A DNA stretch of 64,000 nucleotides from Salinibacillus xinjiangensis (GTDB lineage: Bacteria > Bacillota > Bacilli > Bacillales > Alkalibacillaceae): positions 124,001-188,000 of the forward strand of contig NZ_WJNH01000003.1 in assembly GCF_009649735.1 (NCBI RefSeq), written 5' to 3'. How positions within the stretch are numbered: the first letter of the stretch is position 1; each line of letters starts with the position of its first letter. Shown one piece after another: positions 17,034 to 24,941 of the stretch. The position numbers and the translations under genes were made by a program. Under the pieces are notes generated by a model. The model did no database searches and was not told where the DNA came from. It worked only from the letters and a program-made list of their open reading frames with translations.

Positions 17034-18248
17034 TCACTTACGATAAAATTCCACTACCTGAATCACACGTTCCATCGCAGCAACCGCCGCTTGATGATCC
17101 TGTGAAAAATTGATGCGAAAACTATTGACGAACTGTGAACCAAATTCTGTACCTGGTGTAACAATAACATCAGCCTGTAGACGAAGAATTTTCACAAATT
17201 CCTCTATCGTAACCTCCAATTCTGGAATGCTCGGGAAAAGATAGCTACCAGCCTCTGTCGCTCTCACGTGAAAGCCTTCCGCAGTATGCAGTTTTGATAG
17301 CAGATCATCTCGGATGGCTTGATGCTGTGCAATTCGTTTTGTCATCCATCCCTCTGGCTCAGCAAACCAGGTTTTCAATACAGCCTGACTATAGCCACCT
17401 GCACGTAAGGACACAATCGCCTGCAGTTTTTCCATGCGATTTATGATTTTGGAAGAGCCGAATGCAACGCCTAACCGATATCCACTCTGTGATTCTGTCT
17501 TCGAGGGTCCCATGATAGTGATGACCTGTTCAGGGTCAATATCACTCTCAGCACATAGATGCGTATAGGTGTTTCCGTCAAAAATTTGACGAGAGTACAG
17601 TTCATCCGCGATGACGGTTACCCCATATCGATTGGCAAGTTTAGCAATCTCGCTAATTTCATCTGATGAATAAATGACGCCAGTAGGATTATTGGGATTA
17701 GAGAACAAAAAGAGCTTAACACCATCTTTAAAAGCGTCCTCCAGCTGCGTTAAGTCCAAGCCTGCACATCTGTTGGTTTGGAAATAATCCATCTGAATAG
17801 GGACCACTTCTCCGTCAAAGAATTCTACTAGTTTCCGATTCGCAAAATAGTCTGGCACCACGATTGCAACCTTATCGCCTCTAGCAATGATAGAACCCAT
17901 TGCTAGGAAAAGTGCACCTTGTGTTCCAGGCGTGATGATCAGATTGCGGTCCGCATCAATCGATGTACCCGTAAAATGAGCAAGCTTTCGAGCTGCATCT
18001 TCTCGGATGATTTGACTACCACGATATTCCGTATAAGCCTGCTTACCCCCGAGGTGAACTCCTTCGTTGAAAACATCCAAACTACCAGGAATCGGCTGAA
18101 AAGCATCAACATCCCCATGCGAAAAGTCAACAGGTGTCCCAGGAATTTTTTCACCTCGTAGTTTTATCTCACTCATGTTCTGCCGTCCTTCTTGTCCAGG
18201 TGCATGCTCTGCACCAAGCTTTAAAAACTTCTCCTCTAGTAAATCCAT
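17034..18248 (-). CDS. PLP-dependent aminotransferase, class I/II
   Basis: 404 residues. The family landmarks are present: ITPGTQGALFLAMGS (cofactor ring loop), FLFSNPNNPTGVIYS (substrate/PLP Asn), VIADELYSRQIFDG (PLP Asp/Tyr) and the Schiff-base lysine in MGPSKTESQSGYRLG, followed by the phosphate-binding Arg. Such enzymes swap an amino group between an amino acid and a 2-oxo acid. The next gene upstream on the same strand encodes an XRE-cupin regulator, often paired with amino-acid or amine catabolic genes. REP elements flank it on both sides. Confidence 0.88.
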   Translation of the reverse strand: MDLLEEKFLKLGAEHAPGQEGRQNMSEIKLRGEKIPGTPVDFSHGDVDAFQPIPGSLDVFNEGVHLGGKQAYTEYRGSQIIREDAARKLAHFTGTSIDADRNLIITPGTQGALFLAMGSIIARGDKVAIVVPDYFANRKLVEFFDGEVVPIQMDYFQTNRCAGLDLTQLEDAFKDGVKLFLFSNPNNPTGVIYSSDEISEIAKLANRYGVTVIADELYSRQIFDGNTYTHLCAESDIDPEQVITIMGPSKTESQSGYRLGVAFGSSKIINRMEKLQAIVSLRAGGYSQAVLKTWFAEPEGWMTKRIAQHQAIRDDLLSKLHTAEGFHVRATEAGSYLFPSIPELEVTIEEFVKILRLQADVIVTPGTEFGSQFVNSFRINFSQDHQAAVAAMERVIQVVEFYRK

Positions 18249-18267
18249 CTATCTTCCCCCTCCTTCA

Positions 18268-18296
18268 TGGGGCGTGGGGTCAGGTCCCGCGTCCCA
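18268..18296. repeat. REP-like palindromic element, short form
   Basis: TGGGGCGTGGGGTC...GGTCCCGCGTCCCA, 29 bases, just upstream of the aminotransferase start, so it lies in its leader. Confidence 0.7.
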
Positions 18297-18446
18297 TACT
18301 TATATATTACCCATAAAAAAACACCAAACGTCAGTGTCATACTGTCTTTGGTGTCTTACCTACATCGATTTATGATGATCCATTTACATTAAATTTTACT
18401 CATTAAACTAATTTCTATGTCATCTTTTTAGCCCGTTCTTAAAAAC

Positions 18447-18468
18447 TGGGTCAAGGGACCTGCCCCTA
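18447..18468. repeat. Partial REP-like element overlapping a stop codon
   Basis: TGGGTCAAGGGACCTGCCCC shows the GGGTC...GGGACCTG core of the family in truncated form. Its right end supplies the stop codon of the XRE-cupin gene (18466-18468). Confidence 0.5.
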
Positions 18469-19005
18469 TAGAACGTCGATTAACTCTGTGTCTGAATAAA
18501 TGGAGATTAGGACTACGGCTTTTTCTTCTCCGATGTTTTTAACAAAGTGGGGAACACTCGCATTCCAGCTGAATGAATCACCCGCTTCCACAATGACAGA
18601 GTCTTCTCCCTGTTCAGCTAGAATTTTTCCTTCTAATACGAGATGAGATTCTTCGCCTTCGTGGGCATGAGGTTCACCTATGGTCGCTCCTGGAGGGAAT
18701 TCTACCATCATCATTCTTAGCCCTCCCTTAGATGTTAAATGTTCGATTTTTAAACCGTTAAATGTTGATGTACGTCTAGAATCTTTACGTATTACACGCA
18801 TCTGTTGCTTTTTTTCCAAAAGTAAGTACGGTAATGGGACCCCTAGGAATGAAGCAATCGTATTTAATGTGTGAATGGAAGGTGAGGTATTATTGTTTTC
18901 CACATTGCTAATGAAGCCTTTTGAAAGTCCGGTACCTTCACACATCTGCGCAATCGTTATTTTTTTTCTGTTCCGTATTGCTCGAATTTTAGTGCCAATA
19001 TCCAA
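18466..19005 (-). CDS. XRE-cupin transcriptional regulator (PuuR type)
   Basis: 179 residues. The N-terminal HTH is TIAQMCEGTGLSKGFISNVE (about 17-36). The C-terminal cupin domain has 'GEPHAHEGEESHLVLEGKIL' (about 115-135) and a closing SVPHF motif. Such regulators sense a small metabolite through the cupin and control nearby amine or amino-acid genes. TTG 19005 is chosen: GGGGTG lies six bases upstream, and the product then begins MDIGTKIRAIRNRKK as in relatives. An ATG at 19044 has no ribosome site and would run through a repeated operator-like motif. Confidence 0.85.
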   Translation of the reverse strand: MDIGTKIRAIRNRKKITIAQMCEGTGLSKGFISNVENNNTSPSIHTLNTIASFLGVPLPYLLLEKKQQMRVIRKDSRRTSTFNGLKIEHLTSKGGLRMMMVEFPPGATIGEPHAHEGEESHLVLEGKILAEQGEDSVIVEAGDSFSWNASVPHFVKNIGEEKAVVLISIYSDTELIDVL

Positions 19006-19023
19006 ATGAATCACCCCAACAGA

Positions 19024-19174
19024 AAGTTTTCTAATAGGAAACATATTTATATATTAGCAAATATATAGTTGACAATCCATAGCTTAAATTGTTACCTTAT
19101 AAACAACAAATATTCATATAAAAAATAAAACGAGGCTTCATCTATTTTTTTGGTCGTAAGTTTTCTAATATGAA
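19024..19174. promoter_or_regulatory. Two copies of a 17-base motif in a divergent promoter region
   Basis: AAGTTTTCTAATAGGAA (19024-19040) and AAGTTTTCTAATATGAA (19158-19174) match at 16 of 17 positions and are in the same orientation. One lies just before the XRE-cupin start, the other about 60 bases before the esterase start. A shared operator for one regulator is the simplest reading (inference). Confidence 0.5.
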
Positions 19175-19234
19175 TCTTTTATTCTCATTAAAATAATGAC
19201 AATTATTTGCTATGACAAGAAAGGGGGACTAGAT

Positions 19235-19879
19235 TTGAACTCACAACTGAAGTATGAAATTCGTAAGCTATCTCACATAGAACCCAACAAAAAATACCCA
19301 GCATTATTTTTAATGCATGGAATTGGAAGTAACGAACAAGATATGCTTTCACTAGTAGATGGATTAGAGGATCATTTTTTTATTTTTAGTATTAGAGGGC
19401 ATTTATCGCAGCCACCTGGTTATGCTTATTTTACGATAAAGGGGTTTGGGCAACCGCATCGGGAAGTATTTGATGAAGGAATCAACAAGCTTAAATGTTT
19501 TATCGATGATGCAGTTGAACAGTATCCAGTGGACCGTAACTTCTTATATTTATTAGGATTTAGTCAAGGTGCGATTGTATCAATGACGTTGGGGCTTTCT
19601 ATAGGAAATAAAATAAAAGGGATTGTGGCATTAAGTGGATATATTCCTGACTTCGTTAAGGAAGATTATGCAATCCAACCAGTTGATCACGTTTCATTGT
19701 TCATCTCACATGGAAAATTTGACAACATTCTACCGTATGACTGGGGAGTAGAAAGCTATAAATATTTTAGTAATCTAGGTTCGCATGTAGCTTTTAACGA
19801 ATACCAGCAAGGACATGGTATCTCTCTAGAAAATAAACAGGATTTTACAAATTGGCTACTTGAAGATTTAAAAAAATAA
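19235..19879 (+). CDS. Carboxylesterase/phospholipase-type hydrolase
   Basis: 214 residues. Alpha/beta-hydrolase landmarks: FLMHGIGSNEQDM (oxyanion loop), LYLLGFSQGAIVSMTL (nucleophile Ser in GFSQG), SHGKFDNILPYDW (Asp) and QQGHGISLENK (His). Size and motifs match the short carboxylesterase group that includes B. subtilis MhqD. The following DoxX gene recalls the mhq quinone-response operons, suggesting a role in electrophile detoxification (inference only). TTG 19235 is preferred because GGGGGAC lies just before it; an upstream ATG at 19196 has no site. Confidence 0.82.
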   Translation: MNSQLKYEIRKLSHIEPNKKYPALFLMHGIGSNEQDMLSLVDGLEDHFFIFSIRGHLSQPPGYAYFTIKGFGQPHREVFDEGINKLKCFIDDAVEQYPVDRNFLYLLGFSQGAIVSMTLGLSIGNKIKGIVALSGYIPDFVKEDYAIQPVDHVSLFISHGKFDNILPYDWGVESYKYFSNLGSHVAFNEYQQGHGISLENKQDFTNWLLEDLKK

Positions 19880-19897
19880 CTATTGGAGGAAATGGAA

Positions 19898-20323
19898 ATG
19901 ACAAATAAATTTGAAGCAGGTACGTTAATTTTACGCGTAGTATTAGGTTTGATCTTCTTTATACACGGATTAGATAAATTTCAAGGTGGTATTGAAAATA
20001 CAGTTGGGTGGTTTAGTAGTATTGGATTACCAGGATTTTTAGCTTACGGAGTTGCATCCGTAGAACTAGTTGGCGGAATTGCTTTAATCCTTGGTTTATT
20101 TAGCAGAGTCGTATCTGGTTTATTAGCAATCACTATGGTTGGGGCAATCGTAAAAGTGAAATTAGCTGTAGGCTTTTTAGGAAATGGCCAAATGGCAGGA
20201 TACGAATTGGATTTAGCATTATTGGCGATTGCTGTATTTATTGCTATCCAAGGGTCAAAGGGATTAGCTTTAGATCAATTGATTTTTAACAATAAAGAAA
20301 ATAACACAACAACTTTAAACTAA
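19898..20323 (+). CDS. DoxX family membrane protein
   Basis: 141 residues with four predicted membrane helices. The DoxX pattern is clear: LILRVVLGLIFFIHGLDKFQ near the start, then 'GVASVELVGGIALILGL' and a conserved C-terminal helix. The family accompanies oxidoreductases and thiol or quinone stress genes (MhqP and CatD in B. subtilis). It follows the esterase by 18 bases, so the two form an operon closed by a terminator. ATG 19898 fits the TGGAGGA site; ATG 19892 is too close. Confidence 0.88.
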   Translation: MTNKFEAGTLILRVVLGLIFFIHGLDKFQGGIENTVGWFSSIGLPGFLAYGVASVELVGGIALILGLFSRVVSGLLAITMVGAIVKVKLAVGFLGNGQMAGYELDLALLAIAVFIAIQGSKGLALDQLIFNNKENNTTTLN

Positions 20324-20332
20324 TACACCCAG

Positions 20333-20365
20333 CAAGCATTACTTCTTACCAAGAGGTAATGCTTG
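20333..20365 (+). terminator. Rho-independent terminator
   Basis: Perfect 10-base stem CAAGCATTAC/GTAATGCTTG with a 13-base loop, after the DoxX gene. The T-tract is weak. Confidence 0.65.
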
Positions 20366-20461
20366 TTTAAGGAAAGATAAACGAGACAATCGAATTACCA
20401 CCTATTCCCTTAAATATTAGTTTACCTAAAGTTACAAAATAAATAAAAAAGGTGATGAACG

Positions 20462-21217
20462 ATGACGCAAACAATTTTTGAATCAAAGGTTCTATCCGTA
20501 CTTAAAGATAAAATTGAATTAATAAAAACGGATAATGGCGCCATTTATTTAGTAGGTCCTATTCGACTTCCTGTTAATTTATATGGGCAAACGGTTGAAT
20601 TTAACTGGTATTGCTGGTTAAATTGCGAAGAAGTAACGGAGGATTATGAAAGAATCATTGAGAAGCTATCTTCCATTAATTTAGCCGAACTTCAACAATC
20701 AAGTGTCCTTGTTTACGGAGACTTTAAAAATGAAGAAGATGCAATTATTCGTTTTCATTCAATTTGCCACACAGGTGATATCTTCGGAAGCAAGAGATGT
20801 GATTGTGGATTTCAGTTGAAGCAATCAATGAAAAATATTGTGGAACACGGCACGGGTGCATTATTTTATTTAGCCAATCATGAGGGGAGAGGCATTGGCT
20901 TATTTAGTAAGGCCATGGCCTATATACTCCAAGAAAATGACTACGATACCGTTGAAGCAAATGAAGCACTTGGATTTGTAGATGATTCTAGAAATTATAG
21001 TGATGCCATAATGGTATTGAAAACATTACGCAATAAACCCGTTACCCTTATGACCAACAACCCAAAAAAATTAAAGGCTTTAAAGCAAGCTGGTTTACCA
21101 ATTTCCGGACGAGAGGCCCTATGGGGAGATCGCTCAGAGTATAATAAAAAGTATTTAGAAACAAAAGTCAATCGAGCTGGCCATCTGAAAGACGAGGAAA
21201 GCTGTAGTAATGACTAA
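20462..21217 (+). CDS. GTP cyclohydrolase II-like protein (RibA-type), stand-alone
   Basis: 251 residues. The zinc ligands are Cys102, Cys113 and Cys115 in ICHTGDIFGSKRCDCGFQL. The catalytic segment is ANHEGRGIGLFSKAMAYILQ, then DTVEANEALGF and the GTP-binding TLMTNNPKKLKALKQAGLPI. Canonical enzymes read HSECLTGD where this has HSICHTGD, and the N-terminal 80 residues are not the DHBP synthase of RibBA. GTP cyclohydrolase II opens GTP to start riboflavin synthesis, but no other rib gene is near; it may serve a side pathway or a different purine-derived product. Confidence 0.82.
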   Translation: MTQTIFESKVLSVLKDKIELIKTDNGAIYLVGPIRLPVNLYGQTVEFNWYCWLNCEEVTEDYERIIEKLSSINLAELQQSSVLVYGDFKNEEDAIIRFHSICHTGDIFGSKRCDCGFQLKQSMKNIVEHGTGALFYLANHEGRGIGLFSKAMAYILQENDYDTVEANEALGFVDDSRNYSDAIMVLKTLRNKPVTLMTNNPKKLKALKQAGLPISGREALWGDRSEYNKKYLETKVNRAGHLKDEESCSND

Positions 21218-21264
21218 GGGTCTGTCCCTCACCACTTTCAAGTAGTAAAGGGGTGGGGGTGACC
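21218..21264. repeat. REP-like palindromic element, long form, diverged
   Basis: GGGTCTGTCCCTCACCACTT ... AAAGGGGTGGGGGTGACC. Related to the long form at 13066 but with a different loop and several mismatches. It lies immediately after the cyclohydrolase stop, between convergent genes. Confidence 0.65.
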
Positions 21265-21274
21265 ATAATGCTTG

Positions 21275-21475
21275 TTATCGTCTTACTTCACTTAACCATT
21301 TCACAAACAATAACATTACTAAAATAACAATACAGCCCCACCATAGGCTTAATAAAGATTCGTTTAAGGAACCTGGAATTTGACCCTCGAGTTTGTAAGA
21401 GGAAAATAAGCTACGGGTGATAAGAATGAACCCCAAAAGGACCGCACTAAACCACCAATACCACCAACGCTTCAC
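21275..21475 (-). CDS. Small hydrophobic membrane protein
   Basis: 66 residues from GTG 21475, preceded by GGGGGTGAA. Two membrane helices (about 7-22 and 42-60) with a Trp-rich start (KRWWYWWFSA). A longer version from ATG 21565 would add a third hydrophobic segment but has no ribosome site. I do not recognise the family. It lies alone between the cyclohydrolase and the divergent DUF2243 gene. Confidence 0.5.
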   Translation of the reverse strand: MKRWWYWWFSAVLLGFILITRSLFSSYKLEGQIPGSLNESLLSLWWGCIVILVMLLFVKWLSEVRR

Positions 21476-21613
21476 GGCTTCACCCCCAAAACAAAGTACA
21501 AATCTAATTTCATAATACAGAATACTTTGTAAAATGCCCACTAGCATTGCTATGTATAATATCACAAAAATTGGGAAATGACTCGAATAGTATTTTAATA
21601 GTGGGTGATATGA

Positions 21614-22054
21614 ATGTCTAAAGGAGATAAAAATCTATTAACCGCCGCATTTATTCTAGGGCTAGGACTTCTAGGTGCTATTGATGGAATTGTTTTTCAT
21701 CAGCTTTTGCAATGGCATCATATGGTGCTCCATCCTGACATCCAGCTGGAGATCATAACAGACGGCATTTTTACCGCTGCCTTTTCAGCCCTACTCCTAT
21801 GGGGTGGAGTAAAGATCTTTCAGGATGCACGTCAGAACGAATTAGGTTCTAGCTGGCGAATATTTATTGGTGGGATATTGATAGGCGGGGGGACGTTTAA
21901 TCTCGTAGAAGGAATCGTGAATCATCACATTCTTCAGGTGCACCGGGTTCGACCAGCAGCAGAAAACCCGATGATGTATGATATTTCATTTTTAATCTTG
22001 GGGCTCATTTTGCTCGTGCTAGGTTACACCATCAAACGTCAAAGGAAGGGATAA
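21614..22054 (+). CDS. DUF2243 membrane protein
   Basis: 146 residues with four membrane segments. The family hallmark is the repeated His-containing motif: GAIDGIVFHQLLQWHHMV near residue 20 and NLVEGIVNHHILQVHRVRP near 100, which could bind a metal. Function unknown; DUF2243 genes are often found with heme-copper oxidase or copper-related genes. The next gene starts two bases after the stop, so both are made together. Confidence 0.88.
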   Translation: MSKGDKNLLTAAFILGLGLLGAIDGIVFHQLLQWHHMVLHPDIQLEIITDGIFTAAFSALLLWGGVKIFQDARQNELGSSWRIFIGGILIGGGTFNLVEGIVNHHILQVHRVRPAAENPMMYDISFLILGLILLVLGYTIKRQRKG

Positions 22055-22055
22055 T

Positions 22056-22490
22056 ATGAAGAAATTCAAAAGTTTCATCGGTTTAATGATTTCATTTGTC
22101 ATTCTTTCCTTTTATTTTATTCATCAAAACCAACAAATCCATCTGTCAGAGGCCCATACAACCCATCAACCCGTGGCCATTCCGGAGTCCTATGAATCCC
22201 CTAAAGTGGACATTCACGTTCAACAGGACCAATCGGGTACATGGCTATTAGAATTGGATACGGAAAATTTCCGCTTTACCCCGCATAAAGTGGGTGCAGA
22301 AGCCCCTAGCTATCATGAAGGACATGCTCACTTGTACATAAACGGAGAAAAAGTTAATCGCTTATATGGGAAGTATTATAACCTAGGAACACTGGATGAA
22401 GGAGAAAACAAAATTGTAGTTTCCCTTCATTCCAATAATCATGGAGTCCTAGTGTACAAGGGGAAAAGGTTCAAGCTACTCAGGTGGTAA
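22056..22490 (+). CDS. Membrane-anchored or secreted His-rich protein
   Basis: 144 residues. An N-terminal hydrophobic segment (about 7-22) acts as anchor or signal, followed by a beta-rich outer domain with many His (SYHEGHAHLYINGEKVNRLY, VSLHSNNHGVLVYKG). The 'EGHAHLYINGxKxxRLYGxYYxL' pattern recurs in small exported proteins near copper and DUF2243 genes. With its partner it may handle a metal at the cell surface (inference). It ends three bases from the convergent MocR gene, so there is no room for a terminator. A damaged copy of its tail lies at about 24690. Confidence 0.65.
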   Translation: MKKFKSFIGLMISFVILSFYFIHQNQQIHLSEAHTTHQPVAIPESYESPKVDIHVQQDQSGTWLLELDTENFRFTPHKVGAEAPSYHEGHAHLYINGEKVNRLYGKYYNLGTLDEGENKIVVSLHSNNHGVLVYKGKRFKLLRW

Positions 22491-22493
22491 ATG

Positions 22494-23906
22494 TCAGCTA
22501 GAATGGAACCAAGCTTTATTCAATCTAACTATACCTTCATAGATTTGCTCTTCAGTCAATCCACCAAACCCTAGTAAAATCATTGGGGTTTCGGTGTGAT
22601 GTTTATCAATCCAATATTTAGACGTACCATAGACTTTAACTTCATGTCTAATAGCAGATTCAATCAGTTCACCTTCACTCATGTTGTTGTTTACCTTCAA
22701 CAAGATATGTAATCCAGATTGACTACCAATGATACGAACTTTGTTCCCCATAATATTTTGAATGCCTGAAGTTAATGTTAAGTGCTTTGATTGATAGATT
22801 TTTCGCATTTTTCGGATGTGTCGATCCCAATGTCCGTTTTCCATAAACAATTGCATAGTTTTCTGATGGATTTTTGAAACGGTTGGCTCATAGGCTGAAA
22901 ATTTTTCTTTAAAGGTAAGGAATAAATTTTTGGGTAGCACCATATAACTCATGCGTAAGGCGGGCATTAAAGCTTTAGAAAACGTCCCTAAATAAACCAC
23001 CTTTCCTGCTGAGTCTAACCCCTGTAAGGCCGGAATGGGTTTTCCAATATACCGAAACTCCCCATCATAATCATCTTCAATAATATATCCATTAGTATTT
23101 ACCATCCACTGTAACAGTTCTAATCGTTTTGCATAAGGAAGGATCATCCCATATGGAAATTGATGTGAGGGGGTTACGTACACAACCTTTGCATCACTAC
23201 GTACCAAATGATCAACGTTAATTCCTTTATCATCTAATGGAATTGGATGAAGATTGAAGCCTAAACTCTTAAAAACCATTTTGGCCCCATCATATGCAGG
23301 ATCCTCAATGGCAACACTCTTATCCTTCATGTCCATTAATTGACCAAAAAGGGTGAGTAACTGCTGGATTCCCGCACCTATAATAATTTGGCCCGGGGAA
23401 CAATTCACCCCTCTAGAATGATAGAGATATTTTGCAATTTCTTTACGTAGTTCAGGCTCACCTTGAGGATTGCCATATAAATAAGTGTCTTTATGCTCAG
23501 GTAATAGGCTTTGATTAGATAGTTTTCTCCATATTGAGAAAGGGAAATGGTCTAAATCAATTCTTCCTTGTCGAAAATCGTACGTATATGTCTTCTCCTC
23601 ATGATTCCAGTCTTCTTCAAATAAATGTTGTTCAATATTCTGATGAGGAATGATATCACCATCAACCGGAACCACATATAATCCACTACGCTCCTTACTT
23701 TCCACGTATCCTTCTGAGATTAATTGTTGGTATGCAGCTTCTATGGTGTTTTTACTTATACTTAAATGTGTAGAGAGTCGGCGGATGGAAGGTAACTTTG
23801 TGCCAGCTCCCACATTACCATACTGAATCTCTTCTTTGATGTGTTGATAAAGCTGTAAATACAATGGTTCATTGGATTGTTCATCCAACCAAAAAGTAAA
23901 ATCCAT
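22494..23906 (-). CDS. MocR/GabR-type transcriptional regulator
   Basis: 470 residues. A GntR-type winged helix occupies about 10-78 (LPSIRRLSTHLSISKNTIEA, then AYQQLISEGYVES). A linker leads to a full fold-type I aminotransferase domain, with the PLP lysine in YLGTFSKALMPALRMSYMVL. Members sense PLP or amino-metabolites and activate vitamin B6, GABA or taurine genes. The divergent neighbour is the GNAT gene at 24014, a possible target; no pdxST genes are visible. Confidence 0.9.
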   Translation of the reverse strand: MDFTFWLDEQSNEPLYLQLYQHIKEEIQYGNVGAGTKLPSIRRLSTHLSISKNTIEAAYQQLISEGYVESKERSGLYVVPVDGDIIPHQNIEQHLFEEDWNHEEKTYTYDFRQGRIDLDHFPFSIWRKLSNQSLLPEHKDTYLYGNPQGEPELRKEIAKYLYHSRGVNCSPGQIIIGAGIQQLLTLFGQLMDMKDKSVAIEDPAYDGAKMVFKSLGFNLHPIPLDDKGINVDHLVRSDAKVVYVTPSHQFPYGMILPYAKRLELLQWMVNTNGYIIEDDYDGEFRYIGKPIPALQGLDSAGKVVYLGTFSKALMPALRMSYMVLPKNLFLTFKEKFSAYEPTVSKIHQKTMQLFMENGHWDRHIRKMRKIYQSKHLTLTSGIQNIMGNKVRIIGSQSGLHILLKVNNNMSEGELIESAIRHEVKVYGTSKYWIDKHHTETPMILLGFGGLTEEQIYEGIVRLNKAWFHSS

Positions 23907-24013
23907 TTTCCATCTCCCTAACTGTCCCTATAAAAAGAATTCAAACTGTATCTTCAAACGGGGTCAAAGTTTCCATATAATCTTACCATAAAATAAATAG
24001 GGGAGATGAATTT

Positions 24014-24466
24014 ATGGATTCTATGATTATTAGAAAAGCACGAAAAGAGGATGTATCACAATTAAAACAAATAATGGAGCAATACATTGTTGACTTTTAC
24101 GAACATCCGAGACCCGATGAATCCTCTTTAATCAAGTTAATTGAGGATTTGATAGAAGACCCTAAGTTTGGTCTTCAATTTGTAGCTGAAGAAAACGGAG
24201 AATTAATAGGTTTCACAACATTATATTTTACGTTTAGTACATTGAGTGTAAAAAGACAAGCGATTTTAAACGACTTATTCGTCGTCCCAAATGCTAGAGG
24301 GAAAAAGGTAGGAGAAAAATTATTTAAGGCCAATTTAGATTACATTCGCAAAAATGAATTCTCATCAATGACCTGGGAAACGGCAAAGGATAATGTAGTG
24401 GCTCAATCCCTTTATCAGAAAATGGGTGGTAAACTAGCGGAGTGGTTATTTTATGAAATTAGTTGA
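24014..24466 (+). CDS. GNAT acetyltransferase
   Basis: 150 residues. The acetyl-CoA loop is DLFVVPNARGKKVGEKLFKA (about 89-108), followed by the 'MTWETAKDNVVAQSLYQKMGG' segment typical of spermidine/amino-acid GNATs; Trp and Tyr near the end are also usual. Substrate unknown. Divergent from the MocR gene, with which it may be regulated. ATG 24014 follows GGGGAGATG. A terminator follows. Confidence 0.88.
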   Translation: MDSMIIRKARKEDVSQLKQIMEQYIVDFYEHPRPDESSLIKLIEDLIEDPKFGLQFVAEENGELIGFTTLYFTFSTLSVKRQAILNDLFVVPNARGKKVGEKLFKANLDYIRKNEFSSMTWETAKDNVVAQSLYQKMGGKLAEWLFYEIS

Positions 24467-24473
24467 CAATAAA

Positions 24474-24503
24474 AAAGGGCAGTTTCCTAGGTAACTGGCC
24501 TTT
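24474..24503 (+). terminator. Probable terminator hairpin
   Basis: AAAGGGCAGTT...AACTGGCCTTT with a CCTAGG centre. The A-run before and T-rich tail after allow it to work on either strand. It lies after the GNAT gene. Confidence 0.6.
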
Positions 24504-24617
24504 CCTCTAGTTAAATTGTACCACGATTCCCAACCCCTTTTTAGTCTCTTTTTATATTTTATAGCTTGCTATTATAAATCAAGTAATCTCGCGTCTTCAT
24601 AAAGGGGAGGGGAAGAA

Positions 24618-24773
24618 ATGAATGACTATGTTCTAGAGTTTGGTGAGCTGGATCAAACGCAACAAAGGATGGTTGGTGGTAATAGTGGTTTATTTCATTC
24701 CAACAATCACGGGGACAAAAAGTTAAAGCTATCCAGGTTGTTAATGTTGGCTAGTTTGTTCTCGAAGACATGA
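24618..24773 (+). pseudogene. Chimeric remnant: PEP-synthase N-terminus fused to a copy of the 22056 gene's tail
   Basis: A 51-codon open frame with a strong site (GGGGAGGGGAAGAA). Its first 21 residues, MNDYVLEFGELDQTQQRMVG, match the start of Bacillus phosphoenolpyruvate synthase-like proteins. It then switches to FHSNNHGDKKLKLSRLL, whose DNA (CATTCCAACAATCACGG, then AAGCTATCCAGGTTGTTAAT) closely follows the tail of the gene at 22056 (CATTCCAATAATCATGG, AAGCTACTCAGGTGGTAAAT). This looks like a deletion or recombination scar joining two genes. Confidence 0.6.
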
Positions 24774-24941
24774 TTCCTAAAAACTTCAATCCTCCTATCT
24801 GTGCACTAAAAAATCAGCTAAATCAGGAGTGGCTCCTAAGCACCATGATGGCTTCGACTCATTTTTCCTTTCATTAGAAAAAGGGTTTTGGTTTAAAATA
24901 TCGAACTATAACATCTAGACTTCTCTACGGGAGGTGAGTGT

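Noticed and set aside
13066-21264. CRISPR-like repeats
   Set aside because: The repeats are palindromic, irregularly spaced by kilobases, of two lengths, and have no spacers or cas genes.
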